A DNA stretch of 64,000 nt from Anaerocolumna sp. AGMB13025 (GTDB lineage: Bacteria > Bacillota > Clostridia > Lachnospirales > Lachnospiraceae): the NCBI RefSeq assembly GCF_029689925.1, contig NZ_CP121445.1, forward strand, positions 2,659,001 to 2,723,000, in the 5' to 3' direction. Of this stretch, positions 46,924 to 54,304 are shown in pieces; positions within the stretch are counted from its first letter, which is position 1; every line of letters begins with the position of its first letter. The position numbers and the translations under genes were made by a program. The notes under the pieces were generated by a model that was not told where the DNA came from, made no database searches, and was given only the letters and a program-made list of their open reading frames with translations.

Positions 46924-47062
46924 TCCTATTCGATAAAAACCCTCCCGGGGGAGGCACATGACGCGCTTAAGAAAGATGTCACTGTCGTGACAGCGCGCCA
47001 GCGCTAGAGTCTGGCAAGCCAGTCTCTTCTTATTTCACATTAGCGTATCACAAGTGAAATAA
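46924..47062 (+). ncRNA. Structured RNA candidate, family 2, copy 2
   Basis: Aligns with 6717-6832. The helices are CCTCC/GGAGG (46941-46954), TGACGCGC/GCGCGCCA (46959-46966 with 46993-47000, one mismatch) enclosing TGTCAC/GTGACA, CTGGC/GCCAG (47011-47022), and TTATTTCAC/GTGAAATAA (47030-47062). The first and last helices differ in sequence from copy 1 yet pair. Like copy 1 it lies right after a terminator in a convergent gap. Confidence 0.5.
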
Positions 47063-47178
47063 AAACCACCCAGGCAGAATAAACACAAGGAGCATATCAC
47101 ACTTATGGTTAATATGTTTATTAACTTTACATATTACCAATCGCACATAAATGTGAATGTAAAAACAAACATTTTAGC

Positions 47179-47541
47179 TTAATTTTTATGATATTTTTTC
47201 TCAAAAAGAGCCAGCAATTGATATAACCCAGTTGCTAATATACATAGAATAACAATTGACATTATCACGTAATCCAGTTTAAATACCTGGCTGCCATATA
47301 TAATCAGATACCCAAGCCCTGCCTTTGCTGCCAGGAATTCTCCAATAATAACACCTACTAACGATAATCCAATATCTACCTTCATAACGCTTATGACAGA
47401 GGGAATATTGCTGGGGAGGATTACTTTAAAGAGAATATCTTTCTTCGTACCGCCAAGAGTTCGGATTAATTTAATTTTGTCTTCTTCTACATTGATAAAA
47501 TCTGTATATAAAGTTATGATGCTGCCAAATACAGCTACCGA
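47179..47541 (-). pseudogene. ABC permease, C-terminal part (gene split by element 1)
   Basis: The frame reads SVAVFGSIITLYTDFINVEEDKIKLIRTLGGTKKDILFKVILP and continues to ALFEKKYHKN, the C-terminal half of a SsuC/TauC/ThiX-type permease, including the EAA-like loop that contacts the ATPase (LIRTLGGTKKDILFKVILP). It has no start of its own. Joined at the CTACCGA repeat to 51156-51624 it gives one 274-residue protein in frame. The half carries no internal stops, so the split gene is not decaying. It is expected to be functional only after excision of the 3.6-kb element. Confidence 0.85.
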
Positions 47542-47623
47542 AGCGATAAAGATAGTACTAAACTCAGTACTACCTAATAAATTTTATTAAATACACTAAT
47601 CCAAAAAAACAATGAAGTTTGAA

Positions 47624-48961
47624 TCATTTATATCTGACCGTTACTTGGTTGTTTTTATCCACAATTATTTCAGCTATTAAGGATCTCCAGAATACTCTTT
47701 TTTCGGTATCAGACAGCAAATGGTATAGTGATTCAAAATCAGTATTTAACCTATTCTTAAGAAACGTCAGATTGTTTTGGGCTTCAAAGTCCGGAATACT
47801 TAACAGTTTCGTATTCAGATTTTTATAATCTTTTATATAGGTATCCTTATCCAATAAATCCTCTATGTATAGTTCTTTTAGCTTCTCCAGTTTTTTATTT
47901 ATTCTAGTAACCTCCATATGGTAATTCCGGTTTTGATTATCTTTTATGTCAGCCAGAAAGTTGTATCCTTTTAAAGCCTGTTTGGTTTGCGTAATGAGAT
48001 AAGTCTCCAATTTAAGCTCATTTAATACTTTTTTATGAGTACATAGTTTTTGATCAACATATCGTTTGCAGCGGTAAAGATTATATTCTCTTATAGTGTC
48101 TTTGTATTTTACCGAACTATGGTTGGCAGTCAGCTTTCTGCCGCATTCTCTACAAGTAAGCAACCCAGTAAAAAGATAGACTCTTTTTATAGTTTTGCGC
48201 TCCTTTGGCAACGGCTTTATGTTTTGGATATCATTAAAACGTTTTTCATCGATAACCGGTGTAGTATAATTTTTAATATTTTTATATTCGCCGGTATATA
48301 TTTTGTTTTTTAAAACCCTGGAAATTGTTGCGTTACAAAAATGTAAATTATATTTTTCCCGTAACATTTGGGCAGTAGTATATATGGACTGATTTAATTC
48401 ATAGAAATCAAAGATATCTTTCACAATCTTCATATCTGCCTCATCCGGAACCAACTGCTTATTCTTAATGCAAAATCCCAAAGGATGGGAACCATTGGTA
48501 ACCTCCCCTCTGTTTCTTTTATTTTGGAAAACTACTTTAATTCGTTCACTGGTACGGTCAGCCTCATCCTGTGCGACAGAGAGCATAATATTAATATGAA
48601 GCCTGCCGTTTGCTGTAGTAGTATCATAATTTTCGTATATGGTTTTCCAATTTACATGATGGGCTTCCAATATTTCCTGAACTTTGTAGTAATCAGAAAT
48701 ATTACGAAACCAACGGTCCAGTTTTGTAAAGATAACCAGATCAATCCGATCGGCTTCTACATCAGATAGCATACGTAAAAACTCTTTTCTTTTGGACATT
48801 TTCTTTCTGGCGGAAAAACCTTCATCGATGTAGTAATCAAAAATGACCAGGTTATGAGCAGCAGCATAATCAGTCAAAGCTAGTTTCTGAGCTTCCAGGG
48901 AATAACCATGGAGGACTTGCTCCTCCGTTGAAACTCTTATATATGCTGCACAACGTTTCAT
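47624..48961 (-). CDS. Serine recombinase (SpoIVCA/large resolvase type), element 1
   Basis: A 445-residue large serine recombinase. The catalytic domain begins KRCAAYIRVSTEEQ with nucleophile S11, followed by DEGFSARKKMSKRKEF and the KLDRWFRN motif. A recombinase DNA-binding domain follows (about residues 150-260), then a zinc ribbon (CRECGRK near 285 with CKRYVDQKLC) and a coiled-coil (about 340-400). AAGGAG lies ten bases before the ATG. It ends about 83 bases from the left repeat, as expected for an enzyme acting on its own element. It should excise, and perhaps insert, element 1. Confidence 0.92.
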   Translation of the reverse strand: MKRCAAYIRVSTEEQVLHGYSLEAQKLALTDYAAAHNLVIFDYYIDEGFSARKKMSKRKEFLRMLSDVEADRIDLVIFTKLDRWFRNISDYYKVQEILEAHHVNWKTIYENYDTTTANGRLHINIMLSVAQDEADRTSERIKVVFQNKRNRGEVTNGSHPLGFCIKNKQLVPDEADMKIVKDIFDFYELNQSIYTTAQMLREKYNLHFCNATISRVLKNKIYTGEYKNIKNYTTPVIDEKRFNDIQNIKPLPKERKTIKRVYLFTGLLTCRECGRKLTANHSSVKYKDTIREYNLYRCKRYVDQKLCTHKKVLNELKLETYLITQTKQALKGYNFLADIKDNQNRNYHMEVTRINKKLEKLKELYIEDLLDKDTYIKDYKNLNTKLLSIPDFEAQNNLTFLKNRLNTDFESLYHLLSDTEKRVFWRSLIAEIIVDKNNQVTVRYK

Positions 48962-48999
48962 ATTTTTTCAACTCCTTACTATGTTATTGGACAACCTTT

Positions 49000-49195
49000 T
49001 ACATATTAATTAAGACTCTAATTAATATACATAACTAATATATGTAACTATTAAACACAACTAATATATGTAACCATTAATTGAAACTAATAAATGAAAT
49101 TAATAAATGAAGCTAATAAATGCAATAAATAATTGAAACTAATGAATTTAACTAATAAAATATAATTAATAAATCACAATTAATACATGTAGATA
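49000..49195. repeat. AT-rich degenerate repeats inside element 1
   Basis: Repeated AACTAATAAATG-like words (actaatatatgtaac, actaataaatgaaatt, gctaataaatgcaat) with few G or C. It separates the recombinase gene from the cargo. No gene is seen. Confidence 0.6.
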
Positions 49196-49265
49196 AAATA
49201 TATAAAATATAATATTTAATCTCTTTTTGGTATCAAAGATAAAGCATTTTGGGCATATAATCAGA

Positions 49266-49299
49266 AAAAAAGGAAACAGATTATTCGTCCGTTTCCTCT
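49266..49299 (-). terminator. Intrinsic terminator overlapping a stop codon
   Basis: On the minus strand GGAAAC pairs with GTTTCC, followed by seven T; the loop contains the TAA of the small gene at 49281. Confidence 0.75.
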
Positions 49300-49466
49300 G
49301 AGTATTCGGTTTCGTCAAACAAACCTGAGGGTTTATCAATATCAGGCAGATCTCCGTCTCCGTATTCTGTGTTATAGTCGTAATCATAATTATAATTATA
49401 ACCGGTTCTATTTTTTGAACTGGTACGTTTGGTTGGTGTACCTTTGCTATTTCTGAATTGATCCAT
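49281..49466 (-). CDS. Small acidic Tyr-rich protein, element 1 cargo
   Basis: A 61-residue protein. The N-terminal third is basic (MDQFRNSKGTPTKRTSSKNR), followed by a Tyr/Asn/Asp block (GYNYNYDYDYNTEYGDGD) and an acidic tail (FDETEYSEETDE). No family is recognised. AAGGAG lies about eight bases before the ATG and a terminator overlaps its stop, so it is a real transcript end. Such Tyr-rich low-complexity proteins occur in spore coats, which fits the neighbouring YaaH-like gene, but this is inference. Confidence 0.65.
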   Translation of the reverse strand: MDQFRNSKGTPTKRTSSKNRTGYNYNYDYDYNTEYGDGDLPDIDKPSGLFDETEYSEETDE

Positions 49467-49601
49467 ATAAAATTCTCCTTTCGAGGATAGTATTTTCAGA
49501 GTTGTATAAATTATACATTTGATAATTAAAAATTTTTCAGTTTCATACTCTCAGGTGTGATAGTGTCTGGAAACTGCGCTTTATTCTTAGTCCTTCCTAA
49601 A

Positions 49602-50897
49602 TTAATTTGTAAGTGGCACGGTTTCAATCTCATATTCAGAATTGACAATCAGCCATAGCTGATGAAAGAACTGCATAATGTTCCATATGCCAACTCCCTC
49701 TAAATTAAACTCTGGTACCAGATTGGTTAACCACTCTACACTGCGGGCATCTTTAAACCATACTATGTGTTCCGTTGCAGATTGAAGGGTTGTATACATA
49801 AAAAACGGAGCTTCATAAGCTTCATTGTATTGAATTGGTACTCCTACCTCATCTGCTAAACGAACCGCGGCATCTGTGCTTAGTGCATAACCTCTCGACT
49901 GGTCTGGGATATAAGGAAGTTCCCAGTCATATCCGATAAGAGGGAGACCGATTAATATTTTGTCCGGAGGGATCAGGGAAGAAGCATAACTTAAATATTC
50001 ATATACCTTACTGGCGGGAAATGGAAATGGAGGACCAAAAGACTGACCCCAGTTATACGATAAAAGATTAATTGTATCAGCCATCCGTCCTATGGCTGTA
50101 TAATCGACAGGGACAAAAATAGCTTCATTATTTTCGTAATATATTTGAGGGTTAATGGTAATAAAAACCGGAAAACCCTCACGGTTTATGTTTGTGATTA
50201 TATTTTGCAGGAATGCTTCATATAAATACAGGTTAGCAGGAGTTATATATTGAAAGGAAAAATTAACACCATAATAACCTTTGTTTTTTAAAACGGATAT
50301 AACCTGTTCAATATGGCGGTTTTGATATTCAACATTAGTTAATATGTTAGAGGCGGCTTCCAGATTTGGTTCTCCTCTTTGGGACATGGTTGTTACCAGC
50401 ATAATCGGAGCAACACCATATGCTCTTGCAGCAGCTACAAGCTCTTGGTCACCGCGGTCATATTCAATCACTTCGCCGGTTGAACCGGCAGTATAGTTAA
50501 AAATAGTCAGATAAGTTAAAAAAGGCAGAGTTTTTTTTAACACATTCATATCAATAAAGGGATAGGCATAGCCATTGGTTACAATTTTACCCTTCCGGTT
50601 CCCATATCGGATGGTTAGTACTTCGCCGGGATAGATATAGTCTCTGTTTGAGAGATAAGGATTATTTCTTAGAAGTTCAATAAGAGTGACCCCATGATTA
50701 TCAGCAATAGAAGCCAGAGTATCCCCTTCTTTAACAGTGTAGGTCTCTTCCGGATATAAAATGACAATTGTCTGGCCGATTACTAAGTTATCCATGTCTT
50801 CCAAACCGTTGTCCTGAATAATTTGAGACACAGTCACCTTATATTTGCTTGCAATTGAATATAAAGTATCACCCGGTTGTACTACATGTATCAGCAT
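49602..50897 (-). CDS. LysM-GH18 spore protein (YaaH/SleL-like), catalytic Glu lost
   Basis: A 431-residue protein with two LysM domains (residues about 3-48, HVVQPGDTLYSIASKYKVTV, and 51-98, YTVKEGDTLASIADNHGVTL) and a GH18 barrel of the YaaH/SleL kind, which acts on spore cortex peptidoglycan. The usual DGVNIDFEY motif reads YGVNFSFQY (about 210-217): the catalytic Glu is Gln and the inner Asp is Ser. It is therefore probably a binding protein, not a hydrolase. No signal peptide is present, as expected for mother-cell-made coat proteins. GAGG precedes the ATG. It is cargo of element 1. Confidence 0.88.
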   Translation of the reverse strand: MLIHVVQPGDTLYSIASKYKVTVSQIIQDNGLEDMDNLVIGQTIVILYPEETYTVKEGDTLASIADNHGVTLIELLRNNPYLSNRDYIYPGEVLTIRYGNRKGKIVTNGYAYPFIDMNVLKKTLPFLTYLTIFNYTAGSTGEVIEYDRGDQELVAAARAYGVAPIMLVTTMSQRGEPNLEAASNILTNVEYQNRHIEQVISVLKNKGYYGVNFSFQYITPANLYLYEAFLQNIITNINREGFPVFITINPQIYYENNEAIFVPVDYTAIGRMADTINLLSYNWGQSFGPPFPFPASKVYEYLSYASSLIPPDKILIGLPLIGYDWELPYIPDQSRGYALSTDAAVRLADEVGVPIQYNEAYEAPFFMYTTLQSATEHIVWFKDARSVEWLTNLVPEFNLEGVGIWNIMQFFHQLWLIVNSEYEIETVPLTN

Positions 50898-50925
50898 AAT
50901 AACCTCATTGAATCCGTTTATTTTT

Positions 50926-50955
50926 TATTATATGCTGCCATAATGCAGTTCATGA
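50926..50955 (-). promoter_or_regulatory. Possible mother-cell sigma (SigE/SigK) promoter
   Basis: On the minus strand TCATGAA, 14 bases, CATATAATA. The -10 fits CATAnnnTA, and the identical nine bases precede the repeat protein of element 2. The -35 match to SigE is partial. Confidence 0.35.
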
Positions 50956-51026
50956 AGCCCATGGCCTGAGAATGTAATAATGTACAAAGCATGTGGGATA
51001 TATTGTATCAAAAACCGGAGGTTTTT

Positions 51027-51128
51027 ATGGACCTGGATAAGTTATTGAATATTCTTTCCTACTTATTTTCTGAAAAATATGGCTATGAAATCGTATTAAA
51101 GGCAGAAAAGAAAGCCTCAGAGGACTGA
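51027..51128 (+). CDS. 33-residue protein, possible recombination directionality factor
   Basis: MDLDKLLNILSYLFSEKYGY then EIVLKAEKKASED, amphipathic and charged, on the plus strand near the right end of element 1. GGAGG lies five bases before the ATG. Element 2 has a small plus-strand ORF in a matching place (53589). No family is recognised. The excision-factor idea rests only on size and position. Confidence 0.5.
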   Translation: MDLDKLLNILSYLFSEKYGYEIVLKAEKKASED

Positions 51129-51155
51129 TATTTTATTGTACTTATGAAACAGTGC

Positions 51156-51624
51156 CTACCGATACGGCAGCTACAATAATAGTTTTCATGTTATTTCCGA
51201 GCCACACGATAAATACAGGAGCTAAAGCTGATTTTGGAAGGCTGTTTAAAACAACAAGATAAGGTTCTAAAACTTTGGCGGCGCTCTCGTTCCACCATAA
51301 GATAACAGCTGCTAGTATGCCGATTATTATAACCAGTGAAAAGCTTACGAAAGTTTCAAGTAATGTGACACCGATATGATAAAAAATGCTGCCATCTGCC
51401 ACCATATCGATAAAGCATTTTATTACCCTGGAGGGACTGCTGAAAATAAAGGAATCTACTATTTTTAAGCGGGTAGTTATTTCCCAGAGAGCGATAAAAC
51501 TTATGATAATTAAAAACTGGTAGATGCGGACATTTCTCATTCTATCCAGATAATTTAACAGATAAGCTTTATGGGAAGGAGAAAGTTGAGTTGAATTTAG
51601 TAATTTTTTTTTACTGAGTTTCAT
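51156..51624 (-). pseudogene. ABC permease, N-terminal part (gene split by element 1)
   Basis: The N-terminal half of a SsuC/TauC/ThiX-type permease: a cytoplasmic start (MKLSKKKLLNSTQLSPSHKA), then helices YQFLIIISFIALWEI, HIGVTLLETFVSFSLVIIIGILAAVI and ALAPVFIVWLGNNMKTIIVAA. The open frame runs a few codons into the element (GTVS, stop at 51142). The ATG overlaps the end of the ATPase gene by 14 bases, so the two genes form an operon. With 47179-47534 it restores a 274-residue permease. It probably imports a sulfonate, nitrate or thiamine-precursor-like solute. Confidence 0.88.
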
Positions 51625-51793
51625 TCTGACTTAGCTCCTTCCATATTAAATTGAAGTAATCCTTAAATTCCGGAGCACTTCTGGAGCGAAATGGAGTTTT
51701 CTCATCAACGGTTAAATTAACATCAATTACACTTTTAACAGTTCCAGGTCTTTTTGATAGTACAATGATACGGTCAGCCATGGAAACGGCTTC
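51611..51793 (-). pseudogene. ABC ATPase, C-terminal part (gene split by element 2)
   Basis: The minus strand reads EAVSMADRIIVLSKRPGTVK, then SVIDVNLTVDEKTPFRSRSA and PEFKDYFNLIWKELSQNETQ with a TAA at 51611. This is the normal C-terminus of a SsuB/TauB-type ATPase (helical tail after the H-loop). It has no start codon of its own. Joined at GCTTC to 54310-54900 it makes a 257-residue protein. The stop overlaps the permease ATG, showing that the two belong to one operon. Confidence 0.87.
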
Positions 51794-51818
51794 TGCTATC
51801 TGTACGAAACTGCTATTA

Positions 51819-53447
51819 CTATTTTGTTTTTAAAGTAACGGTTACTTCTTTTCCGTCCCAGTTGATGGTATCAATTAAGGAATTTAGTAGAAATTTTTTT
51901 AGTGGGATATCCGAGTTATGAATCAAGGTGCTGATATTGGTAAGATTCTCATACCTGGAAACAAGCAATTCTTCGGGGCTCTCACCAGTTTCGTTCTGAA
52001 CACTTAACGATGTTATCTCTTGTTGGACCTGGGTCAGCTTATTATCCAGTTCATTTAATTTTGGCAGTATATAGTTATCTGATAAAGAGGAATTCATGAC
52101 AGCCTGATTAAGGAGAGTATGAATGGTGTTTTTTAGCAAAGTCTCTTCTTCGTGCAGTTCCTCTAGTATTTTATCCTGATTTATGGCATTGTCTTTGAGA
52201 TAGCCCTCTTTCTGCATTAAATAAGGTATGTAGCTAAAATCAGAATCCGGAGACAGCAAACCGATAGCCTGATCTAAGAGTAATTGATCCAGCCTGTCTC
52301 CGGATAAATTGGAACTGCTGCATCTGGTGCCTTTTGATAATACTTTCATTTCGCAGGCATAACTAAACTGGATCTTATTTTCTTTCTTACGGATATTTTT
52401 AATCCTAAGTTTGGAACCGCAAAGAGAACAGGTGATTTTGCCGGATAAGAGAGCAATATTGGAGGTCTCGGTACGAGGACTGCCTTTGGATTTGTTTTCT
52501 TTAAGGAGGTTTTGGACCCAGACAAAGTCCTTTCCGTTAATAATTCCATTATGTTTTCCGATGGCAATTACCCAATCACTGACCGGACGCTTTTTTTGCT
52601 TCCTGCCGGTCTGATGTCTGGTGCGGTTATAACACAAAACTCCATGTGTACCTTCAAATTCAGTAAGTGTATTAGCCATAACACAACCCAGACCTTGAAA
52701 ATAATCATAAGCTGCTGTATCAGCTATACAATAAGTTGGATTTTGAAGAATCATAGATAGAGAACTTTTGGTAAAATCACAATGCTTTTTGGTTTTTAAA
52801 TGATTAGCCAGGCAGTACTGCTCCACCTGGGATAGACTTTTCGTTTCCATATATTTATAAAAGAGCATTTGAACAGTTTTTAGTTCATGTTCTACCGGTA
52901 TTAATTTATAGAGCTGCCGCTCCTTATAATCTGCGTCCATATAGAGGATGGCTTCCGAATGATATCCAAAGGGTGTTAAGCCGCCTAACCATCTGCCGGT
53001 ATGGGAGAGTGCAAGCATATTATCTCTTACCCGCTCCGCGGTAGTTTCCCGTTCCAACTGAGCAAAGACCGAAGCGATGTAAATCATGGCCTTTCCCATA
53101 GGTGTACCTGTGTCGAAATTTTCTGTGGCTGACACAAAAGGCACGTCATATTTATCAAGAATATCCAGGGTTTTTGAAAAATCCGATACATTTCTGTTAA
53201 TCCGGTCCAGACGGTAACATAAGAGTAGGTTAATGCGGCGGTTTTTAATGTCCTTTATGAGTTTTTGAAATTGGGGACGTATTGTATTGGCGGCAGAATA
53301 CCCCTCGTCTTCATACAGGATATAGTTTTTATCGGCTATATCACAAAGATGGATCTGGGCATAATCCTTGCAGTATTGAATCTGGTTATCAATGGATTCT
53401 CCTTTTTCGGAATATTTGGATTTTCTGCTGTAAATAGCAATATTCAT
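51819..53447 (-). CDS. Serine recombinase, element 2
   Basis: A 542-residue large serine recombinase. NIAIYSRKSKYSEKGESIDNQ holds the nucleophile (S10), with DEGYSAANTIRPQFQKLI and CYRLDRINRNVSDFSK next. The recombinase domain (about 160-300), a zinc ribbon (CSLCGSK and CEMKVLSKGTRC near 360-400) and a coiled-coil (about 430-480) complete it. The first ATG of the frame (53459) overlaps GGAGG, so the ATG five bases after it, at 53447, is the start. Its stop is about 26 bases from the left GCTTC repeat. It should excise element 2. Confidence 0.92.
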   Translation of the reverse strand: MNIAIYSRKSKYSEKGESIDNQIQYCKDYAQIHLCDIADKNYILYEDEGYSAANTIRPQFQKLIKDIKNRRINLLLCYRLDRINRNVSDFSKTLDILDKYDVPFVSATENFDTGTPMGKAMIYIASVFAQLERETTAERVRDNMLALSHTGRWLGGLTPFGYHSEAILYMDADYKERQLYKLIPVEHELKTVQMLFYKYMETKSLSQVEQYCLANHLKTKKHCDFTKSSLSMILQNPTYCIADTAAYDYFQGLGCVMANTLTEFEGTHGVLCYNRTRHQTGRKQKKRPVSDWVIAIGKHNGIINGKDFVWVQNLLKENKSKGSPRTETSNIALLSGKITCSLCGSKLRIKNIRKKENKIQFSYACEMKVLSKGTRCSSSNLSGDRLDQLLLDQAIGLLSPDSDFSYIPYLMQKEGYLKDNAINQDKILEELHEEETLLKNTIHTLLNQAVMNSSLSDNYILPKLNELDNKLTQVQQEITSLSVQNETGESPEELLVSRYENLTNISTLIHNSDIPLKKFLLNSLIDTINWDGKEVTVTLKTK

Positions 53448-53588
53448 AATAACCTCCATCTGCTATTTTCTTTTCAATTTATCACTTATTTAAAATATAT
53501 CGGTATCCGGTTTAAAAATTACCATTTTCTGTTGGATTTGAATCAATGTGTACAAGCAGGTGAGAATACATATAATCGAGGTGGTTTT

Positions 53589-53798
53589 ATGATTATTGTT
53601 ATAAAAAATACGGAAGAAGCGCAGGAATTTATCCATGAGATAAAGGGACGTCTCATAGCAGAATTAATATTCTCCCAACTTATGAAGGAACCGGAGCAGA
53701 TACGACCTTTGCTGTATGAGAGATTGATTCATAGGAACAAAAGCCTTCAGGATTTTAAGGTATACCATGAGGAAGATAAACAAGTACGGGAGGATTAG
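53589..53798 (+). CDS. 69-residue protein, possible recombination directionality factor
   Basis: MIIVIKNTEEAQEFIHEIKG then RLIAELIFSQLMKEPEQIRP to EEDKQVRED: short, mostly helical, charged. CGAGGTGG lies before the ATG. It is the only plus-strand gene of element 2 and mirrors the small plus-strand ORF of element 1. A hairpin terminator overlaps its stop. No family is recognised. A role controlling excision is inferred from position only. Confidence 0.6.
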   Translation: MIIVIKNTEEAQEFIHEIKGRLIAELIFSQLMKEPEQIRPLLYERLIHRNKSLQDFKVYHEEDKQVRED

Positions 53799-53818
53799 GT
53801 GTAACCCTGTCCTCCCGT
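53786..53818 (+). terminator. Hairpin terminator after the 69-residue gene
   Basis: ACGGGAGG (53786-53793) pairs with CCTCCCGT (53811-53818). No strong T run follows. Confidence 0.55.
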
Positions 53819-53972
53819 CAAGCAGATAAATGTCACCAATTATCATAAATTTTTATATAAACCGAGGCAGTACCGTTAACTATCAACTAAATTATACAGG
53901 TAAATAATCGGTTAATGGAATCGAGTAAATATGAATTAGTAATTTATCCATAAAAAAATGAAAAGATACGCA

Positions 53973-54182
53973 TTAATAAGGTCTTGGTCCATAAGGTGGT
54001 CTAGGTCCATAATATGGAGGCCTAGGTCCGTAAAACGGTGGTCTTGGTCCGTAGAAGGGTGGTCTTGGTCCATAGAAGGGTGGTCTAGGTCCGTAATATG
54101 GAGGTCTTGGTCCATAACCTGGACCCCAAGGGTCTCTGCAGCAATCGTTTTTGCTGATATCACTGCCATCATTATTACTCAT
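53973..54182 (-). CDS. Heptapeptide-repeat protein (YGPRPPF), spore-coat-like
   Basis: A 69-residue protein: MSNNDGSDISKNDCCRDPWG, then about seven copies of a YGPRPP(F/Y) heptad to the C-terminus, encoded by 21-bp DNA repeats. The Cys pair near residue 14 may cross-link. AAGGAG precedes the ATG at 54182; a GTG just upstream is too close to the ribosome site. Pro/Gly/Tyr repeats with a short Cys head are known in spore coat and exosporium proteins. Repeat number may vary between strains. Confidence 0.7.
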   Translation of the reverse strand: MSNNDGSDISKNDCCRDPWGPGYGPRPPYYGPRPPFYGPRPPFYGPRPPFYGPRPPYYGPRPPYGPRPY

Positions 54183-54210
54183 AATGTTATACACTCCTTT
54201 CGTTTTTTTA

Positions 54211-54238
54211 TATTATATGCGAGTTGAAAAAAATGGTG
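54211..54238 (-). promoter_or_regulatory. Possible SigK-type promoter for the repeat protein
   Basis: On the minus strand CACC, 15 bases, CATATAATA, close to the SigK consensus (mACm, 16-17, CATAnnnTA). It lies about 30 bases before the start codon. Confidence 0.4.
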
Positions 54239-54304
54239 AATTATGTAGAAATAGGCAGAGAAGAGCTTGTATTACGGTAGGAAAGAAACATTTTAGTAGG
54301 GATT

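Larger units (their letters stand above)
47535..51162. mobile_element. Element 1: serine-recombinase element inside an ABC permease gene
   Basis: A 3621-bp insertion flanked by direct copies of CTACCGA (47535-47541 and 51156-51162). Removing the element with one copy joins 469 and 356 bases of permease gene into 825 bases, exactly 275 codons, and gives KTIIVAAVSV-AVFGSIITLY at the junction. Contents: a serine recombinase at the left end (minus strand), an AT-rich spacer, a small acidic protein, a LysM-GH18 spore-type protein, and a 33-codon ORF on the plus strand near the right end. There are no terminal inverted repeats and no transposase. This layout matches sporulation-excised intervening elements, but excision is inferred. 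Confidence 0.85.

Noticed and set aside
53958..54227. Plus-strand Trp/Arg/Ser-rich frame over the heptapeptide gene
   Set aside because: It is the antisense shadow of 21-bp repeats; the minus strand has the ribosome site and sensible composition.
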